A stretch of DNA of 64,000 nt, taken from NCBI GenBank assembly GCA_020428585.1, contig JAGQMP010000005.1, forward strand, positions 7,586 to 71,585, given 5' to 3'. The notes under the pieces are model-generated. The model was not told where the DNA came from and made no database searches. It saw nothing but the letters and a program-made list of their open reading frames with translations. A program made the translations under genes and the position numbers. The number at the start of each line of letters is the position of its first letter. Positions within the stretch are counted from its first letter, which is position 1. This stretch comes from Patescibacteria group bacterium. GTDB taxonomy: Bacteria > Patescibacteriota > Minisyncoccia > Phycocordibacterales > UBA1006. Below are positions 1-9,206 of the stretch, in pieces.

Positions 1-361
1 AGACGTGGGTTTGTTCAGTCGTGCTGTCGTCTTTAATATCGAAAATCCGAACAAGGTGCAGAATCGCATCAACCTCGCGAATATTGGCAAGGAATTTATT
101 CCCAAGGCCTTCACCCTGAGAAGCCCCCTCAACCAAACCCGCAATATCAACAAATTCAACGACCGCAGGAATGGTTTCTTCGCTCTTTGATAATTCAACC
201 AATTGGCCGAGACGTTGATCAGGCACGGCAACAATACCAACCGACGGGTCGATGGTACAAAAAGGATAGTTTTCAGCGGGGACCGATTTCTGAGTCAAGG
301 CGTTAAAGAGCGTCGACTTTCCGACATTAGGAAGGCCAACAATACCAATAGAGAGCGACAT
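1..361 (-). CDS. ychF: YchF/Obg-family P-loop ATPase, 5' part (runs off the left edge)
   Basis: The start codon is at 361 and the reading frame is open to base 1, so 120 N-terminal residues are present and the rest lies outside the window. The protein begins [17 protein letters not shown], a P-loop of the translation-factor GTPase class. Further on it has the NYPFCTIDP segment and the [20 protein letters not shown] switch II region that are diagnostic of YchF. Family knowledge: YchF is a ribosome-associated nucleotidase that prefers ATP and is linked to translation and oxidative stress. The next gene toward higher coordinates is a small protein in the same direction, so the two may be co-transcribed. 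Confidence 0.93.
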   Translation of the reverse strand, partial: MSLSIGIVGLPNVGKSTLFNALTQKSVPAENYPFCTIDPSVGIVAVPDQRLGQLVELSKSEETIPAVVEFVDIAGLVEGASQGEGLGNKFLANIREVDAILHLVRIFDIKDDSTTEQTHV

Positions 362-367
362 GGTGAG

Positions 368-628
368 TTACTTTTGTTTTGACTGCCAAGCCACCATCAG
401 TTTTCTGATCTCGGTTTGGTTTTCTCGCATGACTTGCATCATAGCGAGCTGTTCGCCCTGGCCTTGTTTTTTCTTGGCTTCGATCTGACTCTGAATCTTT
501 TTAAAGAAATCAGGGTTTTCTGATACCAGCGCAATAATCATGTCTTGTTGGTCTTTAGGAAGTCCCTTCATTTTTGATCGTACAAGAGCGCTGACGGCCT
601 TGTTTTTGAGTCCTGAGAACAATTTCAT
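368..628 (-). CDS. Small helical protein of unknown function
   Basis: About 86 residues from the ATG at 628. An in-frame extension to 670 exists but would add a Cys/Gly-rich tail unlike the rest. The protein is basic and predicted helical (MKLFSGLKNKAVSALVR at the start, KKIQSQIEAKKKQGQGEQ in the middle). It has no signal peptide, membrane segment or recognisable motif. It sits 6 bases upstream of ychF on the same strand and is probably co-transcribed with it. Coding is supported by a full-length frame squeezed between two genes and by plausible amino-acid composition. I do not recognise a family. Confidence 0.6.
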   Translation of the reverse strand: MKLFSGLKNKAVSALVRSKMKGLPKDQQDMIIALVSENPDFFKKIQSQIEAKKKQGQGEQLAMMQVMRENQTEIRKLMVAWQSKQK

Positions 629-717
629 AATAGTAATGGAAATTAGATGAGTACCACCGCATCCTAGCAAATATGCCTATTTTTTCAATGTTTTTTGTAG
701 CTAAAGTGTGTAATAAT

Positions 718-1269
718 ATGCCTACTTATACGTCATATGGTATGAAGAACGAAGACCGACAACAATACACCGAACAGTTCATGGAGTACTATGAAAAGTA
801 CTCTGATGATATCTTCCGTTTTTGCATGGTAAAGACCAGAAATAGGGCGACGTCGCTCGACATCACTCAAGACACCTTTACACGATTTTGGGAATACATT
901 GTCAAGGGCGAGGACATCGACAATGAGCGTCCCCTCCTCTACCGAATCGCGGGAAACCTAGTGATCGATAGTTACCGAAAGAAAAAACCAATTCTGGTCG
1001 AAGATTTTGCCGAGGGTAGTTATGGAGATGATCTATCAGAAGATCCACGAGGACGCATGGAAAATCGCCTCGATGGTGAACGTGCGATGGACCTCCTCCA
1101 TCACCTTCCTGAATCGACGCGAGAAATCATTAACCTGAGGTTCATCCACGACTTCTCGATTACCGAGATCGGAAGAACCCTCGACATGGACCCTAAGACG
1201 GTGTCGGTGTATCTTCACCGCGGACTCAAGAAACTTCGCGAAATTCTAGAATCATATGAACAGCAATAA
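718..1269 (+). CDS. ECF-type sigma-70 family RNA polymerase sigma factor
   Basis: The protein has region 2 (YYEKYSDDIFRFCMVKTRN, then DITQDTFTRFWEYI, then RIAGNLVIDSYRKKK) and region 4 (LPESTREIINLRFIHDFSI, TEIGRTLDMDPKTVSVYLHR), the two-domain layout of an ECF sigma factor. Its role would be to direct RNA polymerase to a small regulon. Three in-frame starts are possible (673, 718, 742). I chose 718; 742 (MKNEDRQQY) is equally defensible because no Shine-Dalgarno decides it. The gene overlaps the next one by 14 bases, and that neighbour has a single membrane segment, which is the usual arrangement of an ECF factor with a membrane-bound anti-sigma partner. Confidence 0.88.
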   Translation: MPTYTSYGMKNEDRQQYTEQFMEYYEKYSDDIFRFCMVKTRNRATSLDITQDTFTRFWEYIVKGEDIDNERPLLYRIAGNLVIDSYRKKKPILVEDFAEGSYGDDLSEDPRGRMENRLDGERAMDLLHHLPESTREIINLRFIHDFSITEIGRTLDMDPKTVSVYLHRGLKKLREILESYEQQ

Positions 1270-2506
1270 GCTCGACAAGTTCATACAAGAGATTGAATCT
1301 ATCAAGATGACCTCTTTCGAAAAAGATGAGATGCGTAATCAGCTCATTGCTTTTGCTATGGGGTATACCCCAGTAGTAAGCCCGTATCAACACGTCCTGT
1401 ATGCAGTACGTCGTGGCGTGGTGATTGCTTTTATCGCTATCTTATCAATCGGATCGGTATCGAATTTTGCATCTGGACAAGCCTTGCCCGGTGATACCCT
1501 CTATCCCGTAAAGATCGCCCACGAGGAAATCAAGCTCGCGGCCACCTTTGATACCAAGAAAAAGATCAGTTACGAGATTAAACGTACTGAAAAACGTATC
1601 AAGGAGGCAACCGAACTCGCTACGATGCATGACCTTGATGATCAAACCCAGGATGACATCGCCGAAGAAATCAAAAAGCAAACGCTCAAGGTAAAGGAAC
1701 ATATCGAAGAGGTAAAGGTAGATGATCCCGAAGAGGCCCTTGCTTTGAACTCTGAATTGAAATCAACCATCAAGGCAAATACCGAAGCGCTTCGTAAGGT
1801 TTCAACCAATCCAGAAAAACAAAAAAAGGATGAAGATAATAGTGAAACGCCTACGGTCGTGACTCAGGCTGATCAGCCAATCCCTGATTATGAAGTGGTG
1901 GAAGTATCATTTGCTAAGAATCTTCTTGGGCATATTGACGAAGAAGTAGCTTCAATCGAAACTTTCGAAGACGAAGTAAGTCGTGAAATCACCAAGGAAG
2001 AAGACGAGATCACCGAAGACCAACCGTCTGATATCGAGACTGAACAAAACACCGACGATAAGGAAGATGTAATAAAAGAACGCGAGATTATCGCCAAAGA
2101 AATCCAGTCACTTGAAGATATCCTCAACCTCAAGGCTGAAATCGCTGAAATCCGATCATCACTGACGCCAGGTATCGAGGATGCTGACGATTTTGATCAG
2201 GCCGCTGCGTATCAAGATATTGATCGGTACATGAAAGAAAAAAAATACAAGAAAGCACTCGTTACCTTGCGTGATGTACTCGGTCACTACCAGGAACTCG
2301 CTATCAAGGAAGAACTCGAACGCGAGCTTGGTATTAAACTCAATGTCGAGAAACAAACCGACCCAACAACTGATGAAGATATACCTCTTGAACCCCAAGA
2401 AAGTGGTATGACAATCGATACTACCGATGGTACCGATACTCAGGCTGCTGAAGGATCAACGACCACCGCTCGTGCCGAAACAACGGCAATCAGGATAGCT
2501 TCTTAA
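1256..2506 (+). CDS. DUF5667-like single-pass membrane protein, likely anti-sigma partner
   Basis: 416 residues. The short N-terminal cytoplasmic part (about residues 1-45) is followed by one membrane segment (about 47-68, GVVIAFIAILSIGSVSNFAS). Just outside it comes the motif ALPGDTLYPVKIAHEEIKLA and a charged helical stretch, the pattern of DUF5667. The rest is acidic, Glu/Lys/Thr rich and probably disordered or coiled. The start overlaps the sigma-factor gene by 14 bases, implying translational coupling. By position it is probably the regulator of that sigma factor; this is inference from gene order, since no classical zinc anti-sigma motif is visible. A bidirectional terminator follows directly. 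Confidence 0.8.
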   Translation: MNSNKLDKFIQEIESIKMTSFEKDEMRNQLIAFAMGYTPVVSPYQHVLYAVRRGVVIAFIAILSIGSVSNFASGQALPGDTLYPVKIAHEEIKLAATFDTKKKISYEIKRTEKRIKEATELATMHDLDDQTQDDIAEEIKKQTLKVKEHIEEVKVDDPEEALALNSELKSTIKANTEALRKVSTNPEKQKKDEDNSETPTVVTQADQPIPDYEVVEVSFAKNLLGHIDEEVASIETFEDEVSREITKEEDEITEDQPSDIETEQNTDDKEDVIKEREIIAKEIQSLEDILNLKAEIAEIRSSLTPGIEDADDFDQAAAYQDIDRYMKEKKYKKALVTLRDVLGHYQELAIKEELERELGIKLNVEKQTDPTTDEDIPLEPQESGMTIDTTDGTDTQAAEGSTTTARAETTAIRIAS

Positions 2507-2532
2507 AAATCACACCAAGGGTGTGATTTTTT
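2506..2532. terminator. Bidirectional terminator
   Basis: Hairpin with arms AATCACACC and GGTGTGATT, a 3-base loop, an A-run before and a T-run after. It sits between the convergent DUF5667 gene (+) and lamin-tail gene (-), so it can serve both. Confidence 0.85.
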
Positions 2533-4084
2533 ACTCAATGAGTTCAATCTCTCCTTGAATCTCTAATGAAGAATCAAGATCTTCTGGTGTTCGTGATCGT
2601 TGGTACGCTCGAATACCAACTAGACCTAACGCGATCGTTATCGCCACTACCGTCTCGATAATCGGCATCTTCCCAGATTGATCGTCAGGTGCTGATGTTT
2701 GGGCAAGGGTATACTCTTCGCTGGCAAACGCAACAGCTTGACGTGTTGGATTTTTTTCAAGGAACGTTTCGAGACGTGATTGGGTTGTCTCTAAACCAGA
2801 ACTGGGCGATGCATCATCAGCGGTATCTTTCAAAGAAAGACCGCTCGTCGTCGGTAGTGGCTGGTATCCTGCTCGTAAAGACGAGGCGGTTCGACCATCT
2901 TCATTCAATAGAAGAACGTCTTGACCCCTTGAAATAGGACCAAGCCCATGCACCGATCGAGGAATGGTGATGGATCCCGATCCTGGGATGTAGGTATACC
3001 GTTCAAAGAGATAGGACGAGGCTTGATACTTGAGACTCCATCCCGAGAGATCGAGTTTGGTAGAACTCCTGTTTGAGATGGTAATACCCGAGAGATCATC
3101 AACTCCATTGATGTATAATGGCTGATCAAGGACAGTAAGAGAGCGTTTTACGATAACTTTAGGGTCTTCACCAACCCCTTCTGCCATCTTGCTGCTATAG
3201 AATTCAAATACAACATCGTAAGTTCCAGGATATTCGTAGACATGTGATGTTTCCATTCGCTCTTCGGATTCAAAATATGAACCATCGCCAAATGAAAGGT
3301 AGTAGATCCCTCCCTTTAACCTCTTGATCGTTCGGTATTCGTTCGTATGGTTAATGTAAGCTTCGAATGAAACAGGTGATCCAGCGACAGCCTGGGTAAG
3401 TACATTCAGGTATCCACGATCAACATCAACGTTAGTAAGGTTGGTCTCGCTCTCAACAGGGTCAGGGGATGTCGGGGTTGGGTTCGGTCCACTATCCTCG
3501 TTTTCAGTCCCCGGGGTAGGACTCGATGCTACCCAGGAACCTGATATCAACTGAAGGCTATTGCCATCACCTGCTGCACCTATTGATCCATCATAGGTGA
3601 CGGTTGAAACAATCGCTTTAGTCTCATTACTCATCGATAAGGTCTCACCAGTATTTGAAAGTGAGAACGAAGCTTTCACTAGTTTCAATGATGAGCCAAA
3701 TTCACCGTACACATTTTGTAAATTTTGTACGATCAACGCACGAGCGCCAGGGGCCAAGGTATCAAACCCATCAGGGGTCAAACCATGGTTCGTTTCAGCT
3801 TCGAAAAAGTACCACGAACCAATCTCGATGGCAGATGATCCTGTGTTTGTAACTTCAACCCATTCGAACCCGCTGTCGGTGCCCTCGTGATCGTACATAA
3901 TCTCGGTAATTTCGAGGTCAGCATGGGATGCGAATGGCACGAAAATTAATACCGCAAGAAAAGCAAGTTTAGCTAAAAATACCCTTGAGGACGTCTTCGG
4001 GAACCTCGCGAACAGAGCCTCCTTTATTTGAAGGTTTATTTTCTGTGTTTGGCTCTTTTTTAGTTGTGGTGGTGTTCTCGTCAT
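2531..4084 (-). CDS. Exported lamin-tail-domain (LTD) protein with PKD-like domain and C-terminal membrane anchor
   Basis: 517 residues. A basic N-terminus precedes a hydrophobic export segment (about 40-55, LAKLAFLAVLIFVPFASHA). A first lamin-tail domain follows (DLEITEIMYDHEGTDSGFEWVEVTN...), then a Pro/Ser linker, a PKD-like strand region (YLSFGDGSYFESEERMETSH... PGTYDVVFEF), and a second degenerate lamin-tail-like domain (ITISNRSSTKLDLSGWSLKY). It ends in a transmembrane helix near the C-terminus (IIETVVAITIALGLVGIRAY) with an acidic tail. LTD proteins in bacteria are secreted adhesin- or nuclease-associated surface proteins; the role here is unknown. The only usable start lies 116 bases inside the upstream gene, so the overlap is real unless a non-standard start is used. 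Confidence 0.82.
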   Translation of the reverse strand: MTRTPPQLKKSQTQKINLQIKEALFARFPKTSSRVFLAKLAFLAVLIFVPFASHADLEITEIMYDHEGTDSGFEWVEVTNTGSSAIEIGSWYFFEAETNHGLTPDGFDTLAPGARALIVQNLQNVYGEFGSSLKLVKASFSLSNTGETLSMSNETKAIVSTVTYDGSIGAAGDGNSLQLISGSWVASSPTPGTENEDSGPNPTPTSPDPVESETNLTNVDVDRGYLNVLTQAVAGSPVSFEAYINHTNEYRTIKRLKGGIYYLSFGDGSYFESEERMETSHVYEYPGTYDVVFEFYSSKMAEGVGEDPKVIVKRSLTVLDQPLYINGVDDLSGITISNRSSTKLDLSGWSLKYQASSYLFERYTYIPGSGSITIPRSVHGLGPISRGQDVLLLNEDGRTASSLRAGYQPLPTTSGLSLKDTADDASPSSGLETTQSRLETFLEKNPTRQAVAFASEEYTLAQTSAPDDQSGKMPIIETVVAITIALGLVGIRAYQRSRTPEDLDSSLEIQGEIELIE

Positions 4085-6011
4085 GGTGGGCAGGTTTCGT
4101 GCCCTCCTTCAGCGGTGTATCCTCTGTCGTTTCCGCCTGGCTTCCTCCTTGTTTCATATCGTCTGTTACTTTGCGAGGAGGTCTCTTTTTCTCACTCTCA
4201 TCTATTGTGTCATTAACCCTTACTGCTATTTTGGATGGAGCTTTCTTATCAGCATTGCCCATGGCCTTCTTTAAGACTGCCTGAAGCGATGACATGGTGC
4301 CTTCTTTGGCGCCTCGATCAGATCCCGGTTTTGATTTTGAAACCCGGGCCACTTTTTCAGCGACTGATGCAGGGATGGTGGTTTGAGTACCCGTCTCTCG
4401 AGTGCCAGTCTTGGCGAGGGGTTCCGAGCTGATATCGTGACGTTTGATATTTTCAACAACTTTAGGAATTACCTTATTCTTTGGATGATCTTCAGTATCT
4501 GAACCAAATTTATCCAAGAGATCGTTCAACCTTGGCGAGACGATTTTTTTCATCTCGTATTCGGCCTCTTTCTCGTCCAGTTCCTTGGCTGCTTTTTTCA
4601 AGGAACTGGATCCTGCATCCCGTTCTTTTCGCGGCGCCGAGAGAATCCTCTTTTCTAAAAAATCTTGTTTATCTGATCGTTGATCAGCTTCTGGTTTAAA
4701 GCTGCGACGTTCTGGTTTCTTGATCGGTTCGTGCCAGGCCATCACAGCGGCTTCAACCTCGGCTCGTGGCATAGCGTAGATACGGCGTGAATGTTCAATC
4801 ACTGCCTCACGCAAAGATTCCCCTGGTTTCTCGACCGGCGGCATCGTGCGTGCTGAAAAAGGCCGTGATCCAATGCCATCAATCATCAACGACAGATAGA
4901 TTTGGAATTTACCTAGGTTTACTAAATCTTCGGCCGTAAAGGTCGGTGCAAACTGCTTTTCAAAGACCTCGGCATCGGTGGCACCAATGCGGAAGGTAAC
5001 CATCGTACCCACGTTACCAAAAATCGCCGCAGCCACGTTTTCATCCATCTGCTCGACGTACTGGTGGGCAACCGTGAGGTTCAGTTTATATTTTCGCGCC
5101 TCGGACAAAATATCAGCAAACGATTCGTTCGCAAAGTTCTGAAACTCGTCAACAAACATGAAAAAGTTTGGCAAGTCATCCAATCGACCCGCGCCAACAT
5201 CTGCACGACTCATCGCAGCGAGGTACAGTTTCGTAATCAACATTCCGCCCAATAGATTGCCATTTGACTCACCAATCAATCCTTTTGATAGATTCACCAA
5301 GAGAATCTTTTGTTCATCCATGATCTTGCGAAAATCGATCGCAGATTCCTGTTGTCCGACAATATTACGGATTAACGGATTCGCCGTGAACTGACCAATC
5401 TTGTTTTGGATAGCGGCGCCAGCCTCACGTGCATAGCGAGGGTCCCATTTGTTGTATTCATCAATCCAAAAGGCCTTCACCGACGGGTCGGTGATATGTT
5501 TAATCACATCATCGCGAAAATCTTTTTCGGCGAGCATACGGTTCACCCCGAGGAGCGTCGCGTTTGGATATTCAAGCAACGCCAACAACGTGTTCGACAG
5601 GATATATTCCATCCTGGCTGAAAAGGCATCAACCCAGATTTTCTTGAACGATGCCATCAGCCCTGCTACCACGAGGTGACGTTTATCAGGGTCAACGGCC
5701 TCAAGCACGTTGAATGACATTGGATAATCAGTATCAAAGGGCGCAAAATAGACGACATCTTTCACGCGATGTTCTGGGATATAATCGATCAACACATCAA
5801 TTGCCGACCCGTGCGGATCCATAAAGCACATACCCTCGCCATTCAAAATGTCCTGCGCGGCCATGTTTTCCAGCAAAGTTGACTTCCCCATTCCCGTCTT
5901 CCCGATGACGTAGACGTGACGCGACCGGTCCTTGTTTTTGATACCAAAACGCGTCCTCCGATTGCGAAAATCGGTCTCGGCAAAGTAGGTTACCTGTTCC
6001 CCGTTTGACAT
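3969..6011 (-). CDS. VirD4/TraD-type conjugation (type IV secretion) ATPase without membrane domain
   Basis: 680 residues. The Walker A motif is GKTGMGKST (residues 37-45). Next comes MCFMDPHGSA (61-70), the region typical of the type IV coupling/TraD helicase fold. A second acidic motif FMFVDEFQNFANESF (about 287-301) is the Walker B/DEAD-like element with the conserved FANE. Residues from about 420 onward are low-complexity and charged. Family role: hexameric DNA or protein pump of type IV secretion or competence systems. Unlike VirD4 it has no N-terminal membrane helices; the membrane-anchored protein at 60149-61366 is a likely partner. A -10 box lies 6 bases before the ATG. Confidence 0.86.
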   Translation of the reverse strand: MSNGEQVTYFAETDFRNRRTRFGIKNKDRSRHVYVIGKTGMGKSTLLENMAAQDILNGEGMCFMDPHGSAIDVLIDYIPEHRVKDVVYFAPFDTDYPMSFNVLEAVDPDKRHLVVAGLMASFKKIWVDAFSARMEYILSNTLLALLEYPNATLLGVNRMLAEKDFRDDVIKHITDPSVKAFWIDEYNKWDPRYAREAGAAIQNKIGQFTANPLIRNIVGQQESAIDFRKIMDEQKILLVNLSKGLIGESNGNLLGGMLITKLYLAAMSRADVGAGRLDDLPNFFMFVDEFQNFANESFADILSEARKYKLNLTVAHQYVEQMDENVAAAIFGNVGTMVTFRIGATDAEVFEKQFAPTFTAEDLVNLGKFQIYLSLMIDGIGSRPFSARTMPPVEKPGESLREAVIEHSRRIYAMPRAEVEAAVMAWHEPIKKPERRSFKPEADQRSDKQDFLEKRILSAPRKERDAGSSSLKKAAKELDEKEAEYEMKKIVSPRLNDLLDKFGSDTEDHPKNKVIPKVVENIKRHDISSEPLAKTGTRETGTQTTIPASVAEKVARVSKSKPGSDRGAKEGTMSSLQAVLKKAMGNADKKAPSKIAVRVNDTIDESEKKRPPRKVTDDMKQGGSQAETTEDTPLKEGTKPAHHDENTTTTKKEPNTENKPSNKGGSVREVPEDVLKGIFS

Positions 6012-6017
6012 AAAATT

Positions 6018-6023
6018 ATTATA
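6018..6023 (-). promoter_or_regulatory. -10 box for the TraD-like gene
   Basis: TATAAT read on the minus strand, with 6 bases (AATTTT) before the ATG at 6011. The predicted transcript would start at or next to the start codon. Confidence 0.65.
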
Positions 6024-6081
6024 TCACAACAAAGATTATGGTAGTGATAAGTAAAAATGTGAGAATACACAACGAATAGAT

Positions 6082-9000
6082 TTATTTTGTCTTGTTTTCC
6101 ATATAGAAGGAGATATCAGCATCGAACTTATCCATACTTTTTTCAATCAAAGCATCCAAGTCAGAAGCTACAGTCGTAGCCTCATCACCGAATAATTGGG
6201 CTAATTCACTACGTTGTGATTCACTGCCAATCATAATGGCGGAACGCATATGTTCACCAAAACCGTGAATTTCATCTTCAGATGACATGAATTTTTTTAT
6301 CTTCTCCGAGTTACCGCTGCTATCTCCCCCATCTCCGACAAAATAGAGCGCGGAAGCATAATCTGGGTATTCATACGACTCATCCCTAAGTTCTTGAGCA
6401 GACTTTCTTAACGCGGGAAGCATATCTGTTCCTCCTTGGGTATTAATCTCTGTCATTAAACGCATTTTGATAGTTGTAGACTTGCCGTTTTCGAAATCAT
6501 ACTTCTCAGGAGAACCGTATTTTTGGTTAAAGTTCTTTATATTTTTAATCCCATCAGAGAAGGTGTTTATTGAAAATCGTATATAGCCAAACTGTTCTTC
6601 AATTTTACTGAAGAGTTCTGAATAAAAAATCAACAACTTACGTGCATCTTCTAGTTTTTGGCCAGACATAGAACCACTCACATCAACCATAATGGATGAC
6701 AGAAACAAGGGTTTTACGTTTGGCTTAATCATTTTAGGATTCTTAACCGTCCCAAAAATAAGATTTCTCGTTCTGTTGAGGGAACGTCTGTCAAAGAGTC
6801 CTTGCCGGGTTTGAGATGCATCATCAATGAACATCTCGTCCTTATGGGGGAGGCGTTCAACAAAATACTCGAACCAATTATCAACAAGGGGTTCAATATC
6901 TCTCCTAATTGATTCGTATCGTTCGTACAAACTTTTTTCGCGTTCAATTTGCTTTTGAAGCTCATCAAAATCTACAAAACCCTCCTGCTCCAACAATTGT
7001 TCCAGTTCTTCGCGACGTTCTTCATCCATAAACCCGTCGTCCGTCATTTTATCAAGCTCATCTTTGATATCCTCTAGCATCTCTTCTTTTTTGGCCTCCG
7101 TCTTCCGCTCAAGTTCCTCTTTCATATCATCGAAGATATCTGAATTTTCAATTTCCTGTCGTAAATCTTTTAAATCATCAAATGAATCGACATCTTTGAG
7201 CTTCTCCTCGATTTTATCCTTGAGGTCTTGCATTTCTTGCACCTGTTCTTTGGCTTGATCTAAATCGTGCTGACCTTGCTCGAGATCTTGATTATCAACT
7301 TCTTTTTTGTTCTCTGTGGATGAGTCTGACGCATTACTTTTTTCTGATTCATCATAATTTTGTTGCTGATTGATGTCTTGAGGGCTCTCCTGACCTCCAT
7401 CATCAGCCTGTTCGCCAGGATTCATAGGTTCCCCTCCACTTTCGTTATTTCCGTCCTCAGGCTTGGCCTGCGGCGTAGCATCAAAACGCACCCACCGAGA
7501 GCCATCCCAAACCTCTGACCACGCATGTCCTGAGTTTTGAGTTATCTTTGAAGTGTTATCTTTTTGACCTTCCACATGATAACCCGTAACCAAACGGGAT
7601 GGGACTTTGGCTGCACGTAACATGGCAATAAATTTGGTATTAGCAGAATAACATTCAAGATACTCTGACAAGTCGATGTTTTGTAGATAGTTATTACCTG
7701 TAGATTCAACCCTCAGCTTATGTTGCAATGCTTGAGCTGATTGAAGATTTCCACCACCTGGATAGAAATGATTCGCTAAAATGTACTGCCGTACCTGTTC
7801 TGCCTTTTGTAAAATTGAACCGTGGAGATTTTTAATTTTCTTTTCTGTTTTTTCAGAGAGTACCCCCTTGTATAGAGAACTCGTATCTTCCGGAACAGGT
7901 TTTCCTATAAAGAGAAAGTCTTCCTTACCAAAGGAAATTGAAAAGGTGCTTGGTCCCCGTGACTCTAAATAGAAACAACCATTTTGGTCACGTAATATAC
8001 GCGGCTCAACCCCCTCGTAAGTTAGGGTGTTAGTGTCAAGAGCATACGAATTAGGAAGAGGGAGTGATTTTATCCCCTGATTGAGAGCGCCTGAAATAAC
8101 ATATGAGGATTGTGAAACCTTCCCTGAATAAGTTGAAGTTTGTTTCTTTTTACTCCATGTTTTCCTCTCGACGTCAAAGTAACTCTTTCTTCCGCTAATG
8201 AAATAACCTGTGAGACCTGGCTGAATTTCATAGATAGCACGACTTGGGCCTTTTTCCAACGCATTGGCACCTTGGGCTTGTGGAGGGGGTGTGTGGTATT
8301 CATCTGAATCTTCCGGTGGAATAGCTGGGTCTTGCTCTGTTCCAGGGTAGCCAACCTCATCTTTGTATTGGTCAAGCACCTCGTCAAGCTGCTGCATGCT
8401 CTCACTAACACCTCCTCTGGACGAACCGCGTTCAATGCGAGGGAGTTCTTTTCGCGTGGATTCAACGAGTTCTTTAAATGATCCACTATCGCCAGTATCA
8501 ACATATTTTCCGTATGTTTCAGATAAACGATTGAAAAGTTCCCGTTCTTCCCCCGAGAGTTGGGAAATTACTTGATCACAATCTTGTTCACTCGCGATTC
8601 CAAATTGATTTGCCATCCAATCGAATCTCAAACTAGAAATAACCTTATCAGTTTTAGAAAGGTTACTGATATTCTCCTTGATGATTTCTGCTTCCCGATT
8701 TAACGATGATTCGATCTGTTGTTTCCCTTGACGACTGTAAGCATCGTGGAGTTTCTTTTGTATCCGTCCCTTAGCAATGCCATCATAAATTGTTTGGATA
8801 GTTTCTGGAGTAGCGTCCACATCTTTCATAGAGCGCATGAATTCAGAAAATTCAGAGTAATCATAATTTTCGATTAACGCTGTTTTTTCAAAAATCTCAC
8901 TTTGCACTTGTGGCAATCCTCGTTGTTCTAAGTCTTCCACCTTGTACAACAAAGCATCGGGTCTGAGTTTCCCAGACACCTCTTCTGCCGAGTATTTTCC

Positions 9001-9201
9001 ATCAATGAGTCCTTGGAGAATTTCAGTACGCTCGTGACTATCAACCGAGTAATGAAATCCCCATTCTTTTCCGGGCAAAACTCTTATATTTCCCTGTTTT
9101 GCCTGGTTGGCCAGAAAGATCATCTCGCGAGCGTACTTACGAAAATCTTTCGAAGATGTTTGTTCCTGCTTTTGTGTTAGTTTTTCGAAAAATTTATCCA
9201 T
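6082..9201 (-). CDS. Transglutaminase-like plus von Willebrand A domain protein
   Basis: 1039 residues from the ATG at 9201; a GTG two codons earlier overlaps the stop of the upstream gene by one base. Residues 1-460 are helical and unrecognised. A transglutaminase/protease core follows: Cys at about 515 in LECYSANTKFIAMLRAAKVP, RLVTGYH, His at about 558 in GHAWSEVWDGSRW, Asp at about 576 in VRFDATP, so the catalytic triad is present. A long Glu/Lys/Asp coiled-coil (about 620-770) leads to a VWA domain with an intact metal-binding DVSGSMSG (about 839) and TQGGTDMLPAL. There is no signal peptide or membrane helix. It lies directly downstream of a giant MoxR-like ATPase gene, matching the MoxR-VWA partnership; transglutaminase genes also occur in MoxR operons. 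Substrate unknown. Confidence 0.85.
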   Translation of the reverse strand: MDKFFEKLTQKQEQTSSKDFRKYAREMIFLANQAKQGNIRVLPGKEWGFHYSVDSHERTEILQGLIDGKYSAEEVSGKLRPDALLYKVEDLEQRGLPQVQSEIFEKTALIENYDYSEFSEFMRSMKDVDATPETIQTIYDGIAKGRIQKKLHDAYSRQGKQQIESSLNREAEIIKENISNLSKTDKVISSLRFDWMANQFGIASEQDCDQVISQLSGEERELFNRLSETYGKYVDTGDSGSFKELVESTRKELPRIERGSSRGGVSESMQQLDEVLDQYKDEVGYPGTEQDPAIPPEDSDEYHTPPPQAQGANALEKGPSRAIYEIQPGLTGYFISGRKSYFDVERKTWSKKKQTSTYSGKVSQSSYVISGALNQGIKSLPLPNSYALDTNTLTYEGVEPRILRDQNGCFYLESRGPSTFSISFGKEDFLFIGKPVPEDTSSLYKGVLSEKTEKKIKNLHGSILQKAEQVRQYILANHFYPGGGNLQSAQALQHKLRVESTGNNYLQNIDLSEYLECYSANTKFIAMLRAAKVPSRLVTGYHVEGQKDNTSKITQNSGHAWSEVWDGSRWVRFDATPQAKPEDGNNESGGEPMNPGEQADDGGQESPQDINQQQNYDESEKSNASDSSTENKKEVDNQDLEQGQHDLDQAKEQVQEMQDLKDKIEEKLKDVDSFDDLKDLRQEIENSDIFDDMKEELERKTEAKKEEMLEDIKDELDKMTDDGFMDEERREELEQLLEQEGFVDFDELQKQIEREKSLYERYESIRRDIEPLVDNWFEYFVERLPHKDEMFIDDASQTRQGLFDRRSLNRTRNLIFGTVKNPKMIKPNVKPLFLSSIMVDVSGSMSGQKLEDARKLLIFYSELFSKIEEQFGYIRFSINTFSDGIKNIKNFNQKYGSPEKYDFENGKSTTIKMRLMTEINTQGGTDMLPALRKSAQELRDESYEYPDYASALYFVGDGGDSSGNSEKIKKFMSSEDEIHGFGEHMRSAIMIGSESQRSELAQLFGDEATTVASDLDALIEKSMDKFDADISFYMENKTK

Positions 9202-9206
9202 GATCA

